Shown here: positions 36,438-46,196 of the stretch, one piece after another
Layout: each line of letters begins with the position of its first letter
Numbering within the stretch: position 1 is the stretch's first letter
Source: Hyphomicrobiales bacterium
GTDB lineage: Bacteria > Pseudomonadota > Alphaproteobacteria > Rhizobiales > Rhizobiaceae
Assembly (NCBI GenBank): GCA_900469475.1
Contig: UBXG01000028.1
Location: 62,001 to 126,000 of the forward strand
DNA length: 64,000 nucleotides
Direction of reading: 5' to 3'
The notes under the pieces: generated by a model
Databases searched by the model: none
The model's input: only the letters and a program-made list of their open reading frames with translations
What the model was told of the DNA's origin: nothing
Made by a program: the position numbers and the translations under genes

Positions 36438-39125
36438 TTGCCTGAAACAGCGGCCATTGCGGATATCGAAAGTCGGGCCCTCTTTGAGCGCCCGACTGCC
36501 GCATTTCGTCCTTCAGCCTACTGGTTCTGGCATAGCATTCCCGATGAGGCGACCTGCCGGACACAGCTTGCCGATTTCCAGGCGAAGGGCATCGGCACCA
36601 TCCTGATCCAGGCGCGACTCGCCCTGCCGCGCGAGCAGTACCTGTCACCGCACTATCTGTCAGCCTACAGGCAGGCAGCCGACATCGCGGCTCAACTCGG
36701 GCTCAAGCTTGGCATTTATGACGATTATAACTGGATCAGCGGCCATGCCGGTGGCAGGACGGTAGAAGGGCGTGACGAACTGCGCGAACGTCACCTGTTC
36801 TGGTCGTCTTCGGCAGATAGGCAGGGCACGATAAGCAGGATCCATCCGGCATTCACACTGAAGATGGGCGCCGACATCATTGCCTGGCAATATGAAGGCG
36901 GGCGCATCGAATGGTGCGAATGGACTGTCGAGACAGCAGTGCTGCATCCCTCCGGCCCAATTGAGGCATATGATCGGATCGTCGACGTGACATCGCAGGT
37001 CAGCATCACAGGTTCCGATCGTGCGTCCTGCAGCTATTCCTATGATGGCGCGGTCGCATTCGGCTGGACGCTGACGGTCTTCATAAGCGCGCGTTCCGCG
37101 ACATCACGGATCATCAACTATCTGCTGCCGGAGGCAGCCCAGCGTTTCATCGACGTTGGCCTCGAACCCATCGTCACAGCCCTTGGCAAGCGTGTGCCCG
37201 ATCCCGTTGGATCTGTATTCTACGATCAGCCGGCCCCCGGCTTCTATCGCTGGGACCAGATGGCGGGAAATCTCGGCAACAGCCTGCTGTTTGCGCCTGC
37301 GCTGAAAGACTGTGTCCTGTCCAAGACGGGCGTATCGTTCGCCGTCGCCCTTCTCGCGGTGGTGCGCAACGTTGGGCCGGAAACCTTGCGGCTGCGTGCG
37401 TTGTTTCACGCAGCCTATTCCACCTTGATGAACGAGGCTTTCTTCGGCACGCTCAGGGCCTGGGCGGAAGGAAAAGGGATCGTCCTCACGGGGCATGAGA
37501 TCCTCGCTCATGTCAGCTCATGGGCACCCAATGGCGGCTTCACAAGCATCGATCCGCGCGTCGCGCCGGCGGTGGACTTCTTCGGCATCGACGCCATCAG
37601 GCACGAAACGGCCGTGGACGCAAACAATCTCACGCCACAGTTGGCTCCCAAGATGGGTGATTCCGTCGCCCGCTCGAACGGACGCAGCCGCTGCGTCGTC
37701 GAGACCTATTTCACCGCCGAACGCACTGAAATGCGCGCTGCCGGCCAATGGGAGGTGACGCTGGAGGCATCGCGCGCCCAGGCGATTCGGCTTGCCTGCC
37801 TTGGCACACGGCAGTTCCTCTGGCACGGCGTCTACCAGACCGATGGACTCGACAACGACCCGACGCCCTTCACCAATCCGCGCTTCGACTTCGCGCCCGG
37901 CATCAACTTCGAGCCGTGGTGGCCCTATCATGATCTTTTCGCCGAAGAGATCGCACGCGTTTCCGCCTTCATAGAGGCTGCGAAGCCGCGAGCGCCGGTT
38001 GCTATTCTTTATCCTCTCTACACTGCCTTTGCCGAAGGGCCTCGCCACGGCCATGCCACCCATATCGGCGCCTGGTGCGAGCAACTGTTGGCGCAGGGCT
38101 GCGATTTCATGTTCGTGAGCGAGGCAGATATCGCAAACGCGGCTATAGAAGATAGACGGCTGCTTGCATCCGGTCTCGCGTTCGACGCGGTGGTGCTGCC
38201 TTCGGTGACGGTACTGGAAACGGCTGTTACGATTCAAAAGCTCGATGCCTTCACGAAGGCCGGCGGTCGGATCTGGTCTTCGGGCGAAACCATCTCCACG
38301 GTTTGCACGGGCGAAAGAGTCTCCGACTCGGTTGGCGTCACGTCGCACACCACAGCGATGCCCAGTGCCGAAATGGTGTCCGCCCTCCTATCGACCCTGA
38401 CGCTCGACGGTCCGCAGATTTCGGGCCAAAGGCCGTGGCAATGGATCGGTCATGATGTTGACGGCTGGTGGAGGATGGTCGTTTTCAACGATGGCGCAGA
38501 AGATATCAGCTTTGACATCCTGCTCGGAGATGGCTTCGATTATGCGATATGGGACGCAGAACACGGGTCTGTCGAAACCTTCGCCGCCGTTCACAAGCTG
38601 ACCGTAGAGTTGGAACCGCACGAAGTTCGCTGCATCCGTCTCCTTCAAAACGACCAGGCGGCTGTCGCCATCGGCTATCTATCGAGCCGACCGGCGCTTG
38701 GCCGAAACCGGCTCATTGCTCTGGCAGACGGCTGGACATTCGCGCCCGGCCAAGATCAGGCCTTCGCGCCCATCTCCGTTGACAGCGGCTGGGAAGAGCA
38801 AGGCTTTCCGGCCTTCAGCGGCACAGGCATCTACCGGCTTTCCTTCACAACGGAAACCGAGGCCGACTGGATGCTGGAACTGCCGACCGTTTATACGGCG
38901 GTCACTGCTTATATCGATGGAACCGAAGCGGGACGCCGTGGCTGGCGGCCCTATCGCTTAGGGCTCGGCCGCCTTGCCGCCGGCACCCATGAACTCGAGC
39001 TTCACGTCGCCAACACGGCAGCAAACCGCTATTACGACAACACACCCTATCTCGGCAGCGGCCCGGACAAGAGCGGGCTGACAGCCACACCCCTGCTCAT
39101 ACCGCTGCAAAACAGACCGGAATAA
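36438..39125 (+). CDS. Large glycoside hydrolase, GH106-like (alpha-L-rhamnosidase type)
   Basis: 895 residues from a TTG at 36438 that has GAGGA 8 nt upstream, 10 bp behind nicB; another TTG lies at 36408. The N-terminal barrel motifs FRPSAYWFWHS (about 23-33), LADFQAKGIGTILIQAR (about 44-60) and LKLGIYDDYNWISGHAGG (about 89-106) resemble GH106 and related enzymes. The C-terminal 130 residues (FSGTGIYRLSF...AYIDGTEAGRRGWRPYRLGLGRLAAGTHELELHVANTA) form a carbohydrate-binding-like beta sandwich. There is no signal peptide, so it acts in the cytoplasm on imported glycosides. The sugar is not certain. Location suggests co-transcription with nicAB. Confidence 0.72.
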   Translation: MPETAAIADIESRALFERPTAAFRPSAYWFWHSIPDEATCRTQLADFQAKGIGTILIQARLALPREQYLSPHYLSAYRQAADIAAQLGLKLGIYDDYNWISGHAGGRTVEGRDELRERHLFWSSSADRQGTISRIHPAFTLKMGADIIAWQYEGGRIEWCEWTVETAVLHPSGPIEAYDRIVDVTSQVSITGSDRASCSYSYDGAVAFGWTLTVFISARSATSRIINYLLPEAAQRFIDVGLEPIVTALGKRVPDPVGSVFYDQPAPGFYRWDQMAGNLGNSLLFAPALKDCVLSKTGVSFAVALLAVVRNVGPETLRLRALFHAAYSTLMNEAFFGTLRAWAEGKGIVLTGHEILAHVSSWAPNGGFTSIDPRVAPAVDFFGIDAIRHETAVDANNLTPQLAPKMGDSVARSNGRSRCVVETYFTAERTEMRAAGQWEVTLEASRAQAIRLACLGTRQFLWHGVYQTDGLDNDPTPFTNPRFDFAPGINFEPWWPYHDLFAEEIARVSAFIEAAKPRAPVAILYPLYTAFAEGPRHGHATHIGAWCEQLLAQGCDFMFVSEADIANAAIEDRRLLASGLAFDAVVLPSVTVLETAVTIQKLDAFTKAGGRIWSSGETISTVCTGERVSDSVGVTSHTTAMPSAEMVSALLSTLTLDGPQISGQRPWQWIGHDVDGWWRMVVFNDGAEDISFDILLGDGFDYAIWDAEHGSVETFAAVHKLTVELEPHEVRCIRLLQNDQAAVAIGYLSSRPALGRNRLIALADGWTFAPGQDQAFAPISVDSGWEEQGFPAFSGTGIYRLSFTTETEADWMLELPTVYTAVTAYIDGTEAGRRGWRPYRLGLGRLAAGTHELELHVANTAANRYYDNTPYLGSGPDKSGLTATPLLIPLQNRPE

Positions 39126-39130
39126 GAACC

Positions 39131-41359
39131 ATGCTGAAACATTCTACCGTTCCCTTGATGCGCGCCTGGAACAGCTGGTCCGACAGACCGGCGGAAATGG
39201 TGTTTCTGCCCCTCGGTGTGCGCATCACGCCCGTTCTCTATTCCACGCGCAGCCGGACGACGTCAGCCATCGAGCCGCGTCGCGACACGGTGCGGCTCGG
39301 CCGCCATGCCATCGACGGATCGCTGATCGAGCTGGAAACGGAGCATAGCGGGACCACCGTCGCCTTCAGAACCGAGAAGTCCGATCCCTTCGCGATTCGC
39401 GGAAATTGGGAGGGCAAGGCTGGCGGCGAGTGGGGACTGCGCTTCTGGCTGACCCTGGCGATTTCGGCTGACAGCGGAGAAGTGGTCACGCACGAAGCCG
39501 GCCGCAACGTCACACTCGTCAAGATCGGCACGCGCTTCGTGGCGGTCGCAACGGCGGAAGCTCCAGTGCATGTGACTGGCCATGATACGATCGACGACCT
39601 GCGCGCCGATTTCGAGACGAACGGATATTTCTACACTGCGAGCCGGAAAAACGAGGCGTCAGTGATCGCCCTGCGCTTCAATCTGGAAATGATGCGCCAG
39701 GGAGCCTATGCCGCCGCCGTGGCCGACAGCGCCGAACTTGCGATCGTCAAGGCACAGACCTGCCTCGCGGCCGGCAACCCGAGCACCGCTCCCACCGCCC
39801 ATAATGGCACCTACGAAGGATCCCTGGACGCGATCCGCGACGTCGTCGCCTGGAACACGATCTGGGATGAGACCAACTCCCGGCCCTATACGGCTGTGAC
39901 GCGCATCTGGAATCTCGGCAAATTCGCCGTCTGGTACAACGACCAGCTGTTTGCCGCTCTGCTGGCCGGTGTCTTCGACGCTGATCTCGCTCGCGAGAAT
40001 ATGGCAACGGCGATGGCAAGCGCCACCCCCCAGGGCAATATCGCCTGCATCGTCACCTCGAATGATGCCTGGGTGGACCGCAGCCAGCATCCAAACGGCG
40101 CGCTCGTTGCCTGGCAGCTTTACCAGCGCACCGGCGAGCGTTCGCTTCTGGCGGCAAGCTATGATGCGCTGGCCCGCAATCAGCGTTGGTGGCGCGAACA
40201 CCGCGATCCCGACGACTTCGGCCTGCTGTCCTGCGGCACATCGGACGTCGGCGAAGGTCTCTATAAGGGCACGCACTTTGCCGCGCGCAACGAAACAGGC
40301 ATGGACAATTCGGCCACTCATGACGAGGCCCTCTACGATCCCATCACGCGTACCCTGTCGACATTCGATCTCGGGCTGAATTGCGCTGCGGCGCTTGATG
40401 CTGAAATGCTGTCGAAGATGGCCAAGGTTCTCGGCAAGGAGGATGATGCCCGCGAATTCGCGGCCATCGCCGAACGCTGCCGCAAGCTGATCTCGGAAAA
40501 CCTGTGGGATGAAAGCCGCAACATCTTCGCCAACCGGCAGCGCCACGGCGGCTTTGTGCGGTCGCTTTCGCCGACCAGCTTCTATCCCCTGCTATGTGGC
40601 GCAGCCACGCCCGAGCAGGCCGATAAGTTGCTCCAGCACCTCAGCGACGAAACCACCTTTGGCGGTGACTACGTCCTGCCGAACGCGACGCGTGACGATC
40701 CCGCCTTTGCCGACAATGTCTACTGGCGTGGTCGCATCTGGCCGAACGTCAACTACATGGTCTGGCTCGGGCTGCGCCGCTATGGCTTTGCAGCAGGGGC
40801 AAGCAAGCTCGCGCGGCAGAGCTACGAGCTCTTCATGGAGTCCTGGAGCAAGGACCGGATCGCAGCGGAGAACTACAACGCCACGACGGGCGAGGCGATG
40901 GACCAGGGCGATACGGATCCCTTCTACATCTGGGCCGCCATGCTGCCGCTGATGGCTGTCGGCGAGATCATCGACTTCGATCCGTGGAGCGGCTGGACCC
41001 TTCACAATGCCGGCACTGACCTTTCCGTCGGTCCGATGCTGTCGCCTTCAGGAATGCTTTCGGTCTCGATCGCCGACGGCCTGCTGGAAATGAGCCTGGA
41101 CGGCCGCGCATCGCTGAAGACTAACCTGCAAACATCGTTCACGCAGATCACTGTCAGTGATGCACGTTTCTCCTGCACCATCACTCCGACGGGCAACGAC
41201 GGGTTTGTCGCGCTTCCGAATGTCGAGCCAGATCGCATCGTGGCAGCACGTCTCGATGGCCAGGAAGTTCGGTTCGAGGCGAGTACCGATGGCGCGCGTC
41301 TCGAAATGGCAAGGGCCGCGCACGGCCGGAAACTGGATGTCTATTTTTTGACAGTGTGA
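39131..41359 (+). CDS. GH63-like glycosidase, (alpha/alpha)6 barrel
   Basis: 742 residues, 5 bp behind the previous gene. The N-terminal 200 residues are beta-rich; the rest is an (alpha/alpha)6 toroid with clan GH-G motifs: ARNETGMDNSATHDEALYDP (about 384-403, holds the general acid Asp in YgjK-type enzymes), NVYWRGRIWPNVNYMVWLGLRRYG (about 529-552) and ENYNATTGEAMDQGDTDPFYIWAAMLPL (about 579-606). Members act on alpha-glucosides or mannosyl-/glucosyl-glycerate. No signal peptide is seen, so it should be cytoplasmic. A hairpin at 41368 follows, suggesting the end of the nicAB-glycosidase transcript. Confidence 0.75.
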   Translation: MLKHSTVPLMRAWNSWSDRPAEMVFLPLGVRITPVLYSTRSRTTSAIEPRRDTVRLGRHAIDGSLIELETEHSGTTVAFRTEKSDPFAIRGNWEGKAGGEWGLRFWLTLAISADSGEVVTHEAGRNVTLVKIGTRFVAVATAEAPVHVTGHDTIDDLRADFETNGYFYTASRKNEASVIALRFNLEMMRQGAYAAAVADSAELAIVKAQTCLAAGNPSTAPTAHNGTYEGSLDAIRDVVAWNTIWDETNSRPYTAVTRIWNLGKFAVWYNDQLFAALLAGVFDADLARENMATAMASATPQGNIACIVTSNDAWVDRSQHPNGALVAWQLYQRTGERSLLAASYDALARNQRWWREHRDPDDFGLLSCGTSDVGEGLYKGTHFAARNETGMDNSATHDEALYDPITRTLSTFDLGLNCAAALDAEMLSKMAKVLGKEDDAREFAAIAERCRKLISENLWDESRNIFANRQRHGGFVRSLSPTSFYPLLCGAATPEQADKLLQHLSDETTFGGDYVLPNATRDDPAFADNVYWRGRIWPNVNYMVWLGLRRYGFAAGASKLARQSYELFMESWSKDRIAAENYNATTGEAMDQGDTDPFYIWAAMLPLMAVGEIIDFDPWSGWTLHNAGTDLSVGPMLSPSGMLSVSIADGLLEMSLDGRASLKTNLQTSFTQITVSDARFSCTITPTGNDGFVALPNVEPDRIVAARLDGQEVRFEASTDGARLEMARAAHGRKLDVYFLTV

Positions 41360-41367
41360 ATGGTATT

Positions 41368-41394
41368 GGCGCCTGATGGAACTTGACAGGCGCC
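41368..41394. terminator. Hairpin after the GH63-like gene
   Basis: GGCGCCT (41368-41374) and AGGCGCC (41388-41394) form a perfect GC-rich 7-bp stem 9 bp after the stop. No T-run follows. A second inverted repeat, CTATCAGG (41464-41471) with CCTGATAG (41510-41517), lies further down. The gap 41360-41733 otherwise holds only promoter elements. Confidence 0.45.
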
Positions 41395-41409
41395 GACCAG
41401 CCATATTAC

Positions 41410-41422
41410 TTTGCATACAAAT
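41410..41422. promoter_or_regulatory. TTTGCATACAAAT element, copy 1
   Basis: A 13-mer containing TTTG-CATA-CAAA, a perfect 4-bp-arm dyad. The same 13-mer recurs at 41611-41623, 201 bp downstream, so the pair brackets the promoter region of the importer operon. Confidence 0.5.
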
Positions 41423-41610
41423 AAAAAGAATGCCGGAAGAGCATGAGGGTTGAACGGAATTGCCTATCAGGAGCGACACGCTCGCGATAGCAACTTCATA
41501 ACGACAATGCCTGATAGAATGGCTAGGATTTAACACTGTGCCGAAAGGTGCTGGGAGAACCCGTACGTTCCAATTGGGTATGACCAGTCGTCAGCCTCAC
41601 GTCAATTTAG

Positions 41611-41623
41611 TTTGCATACAAAT
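41611..41623. promoter_or_regulatory. TTTGCATACAAAT element, copy 2
   Basis: Exact second copy of the 13-mer at 41410-41422, 110 bp before the start of the binding-protein gene. The core GCATAC is shared with the palindromes near 12.35 kb and 32.1 kb. Confidence 0.5.
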
Positions 41624-41733
41624 CATATGGCCGCTTTTTTAATAGGCGGACTGCCGATGATTTGCGTGAAGCCTGAGATCGTCGGCTGTCGCCGCGGCCG
41701 TTGACAAGAGTAGATTTTCAAGAGGGGTTCCAA

Positions 41734-42810
41734 ATGACTGAAATCACAAGACGCAACACGCTGAAGCTGATGTCCGGAGCGGTGATTGCCGGCGCTGCCT
41801 TCTCGGCCATGCCGCGCATGGCCTTTTCCGCCGGTAAGATCACGGTTCTAAACTGGCAGGGCTACGGCACTGACGAAGCCTGGTCGATCAAGGCCTTTGC
41901 CGAGAAGACCGGTATCGAGGTCGTCCACGACTACTACAGCTCCGAGTCGGAAATGCTGACCAAGCTGCGCACCAACCCGGGCGCCTATGATCTCGTCGTT
42001 CTCAACGCTGCGCGCTGCGCGCAGGCAACCGCGGAAGACCTCCTGCAGCCGATCGATTTCAGCAAGGTTCCGAACGCTGCCACGATCGACGCAAATCTGC
42101 GCTCCAACGCCAACTTCCTGAAGGATGGCAAGGGCTATGCGGTGCCATGGGTCTGGGGCATGACTTCGCTCGCCATCCGCGACGGCATGCCTGTTCCAGA
42201 CAGCTACAAGGTTCTTGCGGATCCCGCCTACAAGGGCCGTGTTGCCATGGACGACGATGCGATTATCTGCGTTGCCGCCGGTGCCCTGATGACCGGTCAG
42301 GACATGAATAACCCGAAGGATCTCGGTGCCATCCGCGACGCGTTGAAGTCCATCAAGCCGAACGTCAAGCTGCTGTGGTCAACGGAAGACCAATGGAACA
42401 AGTCCTTTGCAGCCAAGGAATTCGACCTTTCGCTCTTCTGGTCGGGCGGCTCTGTCCGTTCAAAGCGCAATTCGAAGCTGCCTGTCGATTTCGTCGTTCC
42501 CAAGGAAGGCGGCATCGGCTGGGTCGATGGTCTCGGTATTCCGGCGTCGGCTCCCAACGCCGAAGGCGCACTGGTCTTCGCGAACTGGCTGATCGACCCA
42601 ACCTTCTATGTCGAATGGGCCACCAAGGTCGGTGCACCGGCATCGTCCAACTCCGCGGCACTTGCAACCCTTCCGGCCGACGACCTGAGCCGCCAGGTTC
42701 ACAAGCCGGAATACCTGAAGACCATGGGCATCATGTCGGCTCTGCCGGATGACCGTCGTGAAGCCTTCAACAACCTGTGGCAGGAAGTGAAAGCCTTCTA
42801 TGCAGAATGA
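41734..42810 (+). CDS. PotD-like ABC substrate-binding protein
   Basis: 358 residues from the ATG at 41734 (GAGGGG upstream). Tat-like signal TRRNTLKLMSGAVIAGAAFSAMPRMAFSA (about 5-33). The mature protein starts KITVLNWQGYGTDEAWSIKAFAEKTGIEVVHDYYSSESEML, the pattern of periplasmic spermidine/putrescine or quaternary-amine binding proteins, and continues with YAVPWVWGMTSLAIRD. The family prefers cationic ligands. With glycosidases on one side and the nic pathway beyond, a positively charged pyridinium glycoside or betaine is an attractive but unproven ligand. Confidence 0.85.
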   Translation: MTEITRRNTLKLMSGAVIAGAAFSAMPRMAFSAGKITVLNWQGYGTDEAWSIKAFAEKTGIEVVHDYYSSESEMLTKLRTNPGAYDLVVLNAARCAQATAEDLLQPIDFSKVPNAATIDANLRSNANFLKDGKGYAVPWVWGMTSLAIRDGMPVPDSYKVLADPAYKGRVAMDDDAIICVAAGALMTGQDMNNPKDLGAIRDALKSIKPNVKLLWSTEDQWNKSFAAKEFDLSLFWSGGSVRSKRNSKLPVDFVVPKEGGIGWVDGLGIPASAPNAEGALVFANWLIDPTFYVEWATKVGAPASSNSAALATLPADDLSRQVHKPEYLKTMGIMSALPDDRREAFNNLWQEVKAFYAE

Positions 42811-43714
42811 CAATCTGACATCGGCGTCAGAGCGCGGACCTTCGGGTCCGCGCATGCGGCGTCCCCTGCCGTCCTGGGTATCGACGACGGCGCTGCTGAT
42901 GCCAACCTACGGCTGGCTGACGCTTGCCGTCTTTCTCCCGCTGCTGACCATGTTGGTCTTCAGCTTCATGGCGGCAACCCCAATGGGCAAGGCGCCGATC
43001 GTCTTTACCCTGAAGCAGTATCGCGCCTTCATCGACCAGCCCTATCTGATCGGTATTGCTTTCACATCGCTGCTTATCGGCTTCTGGACGACGTTTGCCT
43101 GCGCCGTGCTCGGTTTCCTGGCAGCCGTTGCGCTTGCTCGTTCCACCTTCGGCAAGACGCGCGAGATGCTGCTCATCCTCATCCTGCTGCCATTCTGGAC
43201 GAACGGCCTTGTCCGTATCTTCTCATGGACAATGGTGCTGCGCGAAAACGGCTTCCTCGACACCATCTTCCACATGGTCTTACCGGATGCTGGATCGATC
43301 GGATTCCTCTATACGCGCTATGCAGTCGTTGTTGGCCTGGTCCATGGTTATCTGCCTTACATGATCCTCACCTGTTATATCGCGCTGGTTACGATCGATG
43401 ACGCGATCATCGAAGCGGCCGCCAGCCTTGGTGCGCGCTGGTGGACCATTCTCTTCAAGATTCTCGTGCCTATGGCTGCTCCAGGCTTGATCTCGGGTGC
43501 CGTATTGACCTTCATCCCGGTCATAGGGTCCTTCATGGAGCCCCGAATCCTGGGCGGCCGCGTGGGCGTCACCATGGGCACCGTCATCGAGGACCAGTTC
43601 ACGCAGGCCTTCAACTGGCCGCTCGGCGCCTCGCTGTCCTTCACGCTGCTTGCCGTCGTACTTGCAATCTTCGGCACGTTCTCCGGCGTCCTGCGCCGCG
43701 GCACGGCAGCTTAA
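42800..43714 (+). CDS. ABC transporter permease, PotB type
   Basis: 304 residues; start overlaps the end of the binding-protein gene by 11 nt. About six membrane helices. The ATPase-contact loop is EAAASLGARWWTILFKILVPMAAPGLISGAVLTFIPVIG (about 205-243). The segment LPFWTNGLVRIFSWTMVLRENG is typical of the PotB side. Inner-membrane channel subunit of the importer at 41734-45545. Confidence 0.88.
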   Translation: MQNDNLTSASERGPSGPRMRRPLPSWVSTTALLMPTYGWLTLAVFLPLLTMLVFSFMAATPMGKAPIVFTLKQYRAFIDQPYLIGIAFTSLLIGFWTTFACAVLGFLAAVALARSTFGKTREMLLILILLPFWTNGLVRIFSWTMVLRENGFLDTIFHMVLPDAGSIGFLYTRYAVVVGLVHGYLPYMILTCYIALVTIDDAIIEAAASLGARWWTILFKILVPMAAPGLISGAVLTFIPVIGSFMEPRILGGRVGVTMGTVIEDQFTQAFNWPLGASLSFTLLAVVLAIFGTFSGVLRRGTAA

Positions 43715-43729
43715 AGGAGGGAACACCGA

Positions 43730-44509
43730 ATGAGATCGCTTGGTCGTTTCTATCTGATCGTCGTACTGGTCTTCCTCTACACGCCGATCCTCGTGATGAT
43801 GGCGATGGGCTTTAATGCCTCGCCGCTCTACGAACTGCCGTTCAGCTTCTCGACCCGCTGGTACGAGGCGCTCTGGAACAACAGCATCCTGCTCACTGCT
43901 GGCATGAACAGCATCATCATCGCCATCATTACGGCGGTTGTCGCAACCACGCTTGGCACCATGGCATCTGTTGCCCTGTCGCGCAGCACGTTCCGTGGCA
44001 AGAGCTTCCTGCAGATCATGCTGCTGCCGCCGATCGCCATTCCATGGCTGATCACCGGCACGGCGATGCTGATCTTCTTCTACTGGACCGGTATCGGCCG
44101 CGGCATGCACGCGATTATCATCGGTCACGTTGCCCTTGCCATCCCTTATGTGGTCCTGGTGGTGGGAACCGGCTTCCGGACAATCCGGGCCGATCTCGAA
44201 GAGGCAGCCATGAGCCTGGGGTCCACCCCCGTTCATGCGTTCTTCTCCGTCACCCTGCCGCTGCTTTACCCCAGCATCCTGGGCGCCGCCCTGTTTGCCT
44301 TCGCGGTCTCACTCGACCAGTTCGTGATTTCCTATTTTCTCGCAACGCCCGGCTTCACCACGCTGCCGGTTCAGATCTACTCCTCGATCCGCAAGGGCTT
44401 CACCCCTGAAATCAACGCCATATCGACCGTACTTCTACTCGGCTCGATGACCGTGATCCTGATTTTCGCGCGCTTCGCCAAGCCCGGAGACACCCGTGAC
44501 AAACGTTAA
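43730..44509 (+). CDS. ABC transporter permease, PotC type
   Basis: 259 residues; AAAGGAGGG 9 nt before the ATG. Sequence YTPILVMMAMGFNASPLYELPFSFSTRWYEALWNN at the start, and EEAAMSLGSTPVHAFFSVTLPLLYPSILGAALFAFAVSLDQFVISYFLATPGFTTLPVQIYSSIRKGFTPEINA near the C-terminus, are the usual PotC blocks. Pairs with the PotB-type subunit just upstream. The end overlaps the ATPase gene by 14 nt. Confidence 0.88.
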   Translation: MRSLGRFYLIVVLVFLYTPILVMMAMGFNASPLYELPFSFSTRWYEALWNNSILLTAGMNSIIIAIITAVVATTLGTMASVALSRSTFRGKSFLQIMLLPPIAIPWLITGTAMLIFFYWTGIGRGMHAIIIGHVALAIPYVVLVVGTGFRTIRADLEEAAMSLGSTPVHAFFSVTLPLLYPSILGAALFAFAVSLDQFVISYFLATPGFTTLPVQIYSSIRKGFTPEINAISTVLLLGSMTVILIFARFAKPGDTRDKR

Positions 44510-45545
44510 CGTCAATTCCGTCGCCAAGACCTACGGTACCACGCCGGTTCTGGCCGATATCACCACCGAATTCCCAGAGGGCTCGTTCACCAGCCTTCTT
44601 GGGCCTTCAGGCTCCGGCAAGACGACACTCCTGCGCATCATCGCCGGCTTCATCAAGCCCAACCAGGGTGTGGTGACCATCGGCAGTAGGGATGTCACGA
44701 ACGTACCCGTATGGGGCCGCAACATCGGCATGATGTTCCAGTCCTACGCGCTGTTCCCGCACATGACGATCGCCCAGAACGTGGCCTTCGGTCTCGAGCG
44801 GCGTGGCATCAAGGGTGCCGCAGCCCGTAAAGAAGTCGATCGTGCTCTCGAAATGGTGCGCCTGCCCGGCTTTGGCAATCGGATGCCAAAGCAGCTTTCG
44901 GGCGGCCAGCAACAGCGTGTAGCGCTGGCACGCGCCATTGTCATCAAGCCGAGCGTGCTGCTGCTTGACGAGCCGCTGTCCGCGCTCGACCGTAGACTGC
45001 GGCAGGAGATGCAGGTCGAACTGCTGCGGATCCAGCGCGAGAGCGGCCTGACGACGATCTTCGTCACCCATGACCAGGAAGAAGCTCTCACACTGTCCGA
45101 TAAGGTAGCCATTCTCGACAAGGGTCGCATCGTTCAGATCGGCGCGCCCGAGACTGTCTACGAGAAGCCTCTGACGCGTTTCGCCGCTGAGTTTCTGGGT
45201 GATTCCAACTTCCTTGTCGGCACCGTCGAGAACGGTGCGGTGCGGCTTTCCGACGGCACGACGGTGCGCAGCGCAAGCCCCCTGCCCGGCAACGGGACCA
45301 AGGTCACGCTCGCAGTGCGCCCGGAGAAGATGTCGATCTTGGCGGGGAATGCCGAAGGCAACAGCCTCACGGCGCGGATTACCACGGTCATCTACGCTGG
45401 ACCGGTGCTCTCCTATCTCCTGGAGACCAAAGACGGTCTGCCACTAAAACTCTTCGTTCAGAACCGAGACGGCACCGTCCTCAAGGAAGGTGACAGCGTG
45501 ACGCTGAACTGGTCGCCGGAACACACCGTCTGCGTTGTGGATTGA
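44496..45545 (+). CDS. ABC transporter ATP-binding protein, PotA type
   Basis: 349 residues from a GTG at 44496 with GGAG upstream. Walker A GPSGSGKTT (about 34-42), Q-loop FQSYALFPHMT, signature LSGGQQQRVALARAI (about 132-146), Walker B VLLLDEPLSALD and the H-loop THDQEEAL; the C-terminal 110 residues are a TOBE-type regulatory domain. Energises the importer and closes the transporter block. The isochorismatase-fold gene follows 2 bp later. Confidence 0.92.
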   Translation: MTNVNVNSVAKTYGTTPVLADITTEFPEGSFTSLLGPSGSGKTTLLRIIAGFIKPNQGVVTIGSRDVTNVPVWGRNIGMMFQSYALFPHMTIAQNVAFGLERRGIKGAAARKEVDRALEMVRLPGFGNRMPKQLSGGQQQRVALARAIVIKPSVLLLDEPLSALDRRLRQEMQVELLRIQRESGLTTIFVTHDQEEALTLSDKVAILDKGRIVQIGAPETVYEKPLTRFAAEFLGDSNFLVGTVENGAVRLSDGTTVRSASPLPGNGTKVTLAVRPEKMSILAGNAEGNSLTARITTVIYAGPVLSYLLETKDGLPLKLFVQNRDGTVLKEGDSVTLNWSPEHTVCVVD

Positions 45546-45547
45546 CA

Positions 45548-46144
45548 ATGGCGAGGGCACCGTTGTCCCATAACACGTTGCATGTCGTCATCGACATGCA
45601 ACGGCTCTTCGCCGAGGAAACGCCCTGGTTTACGCCAGCCCTCGCAGGCATCGTGCCGAATGTGCAGCGGCTTGCCGAGGCCAGGCCTGAAAGGACGGTC
45701 TTTGCCCGCTTCATCGTCGCGCAACGTCCCGAGGAGGCAAAAGGCCGATGGCAAGCCTATTATGAGCGCTGGAAAACGGTAACTCTGGACGAACTCGATC
45801 CGGTGATGCTGGATCTCGTTGCACCGCTGGCTGCGCTCGCGCAGCTGGGGTCAATCGTCGACAAGGAAACCTTTTCGATCTTCGGAGCGCCCGGCTTTAT
45901 CGATCGTCTTGATAGCGAAGGCGTCGATACGCTTGTGTTCACCGGTGTCGAGACCGATGTCTGCGTGTATGCGAGCGCATTGGACGCGGTCGATCTCGGC
46001 TACAGGGTGGTCCTCGCCAGCGACGCTCTGGCGAGCGGCGACATGATGGCACATGAGATGGTACTGACGCGTCTGGCACCGAGGTTTTCGGAGCAGATTG
46101 AAATTTTGACAACTGAAGCCATTCTGGGTTTGTGGACTGTATGA
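45548..46144 (+). CDS. Isochorismatase-like cysteine hydrolase, NicF-like in context
   Basis: 198 residues from the ATG at 45548 (a TTG two codons earlier is possible). Asp (HVVIDMQRLFAEETPWF, residue 16), Lys (IVDKETFSIFG) and Cys (GVETDVCVYASALDAVDLGYRV) form the triad of nicotinamidase/maleamate/biuret-type amidases. It is tied to the importer by a 2-bp gap and to a NicR-like MarR gene behind it, so it may release ammonia from an amide that the importer brings in, for example a nicotinamide-like compound (inference). The substrate is unknown. Confidence 0.82.
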   Translation: MARAPLSHNTLHVVIDMQRLFAEETPWFTPALAGIVPNVQRLAEARPERTVFARFIVAQRPEEAKGRWQAYYERWKTVTLDELDPVMLDLVAPLAALAQLGSIVDKETFSIFGAPGFIDRLDSEGVDTLVFTGVETDVCVYASALDAVDLGYRVVLASDALASGDMMAHEMVLTRLAPRFSEQIEILTTEAILGLWTV

Positions 46145-46196
46145 TGTTGATTTGGATTGCCCGATTCGGCGGCAGCAAGCCCGGCTGAGAGACAAG

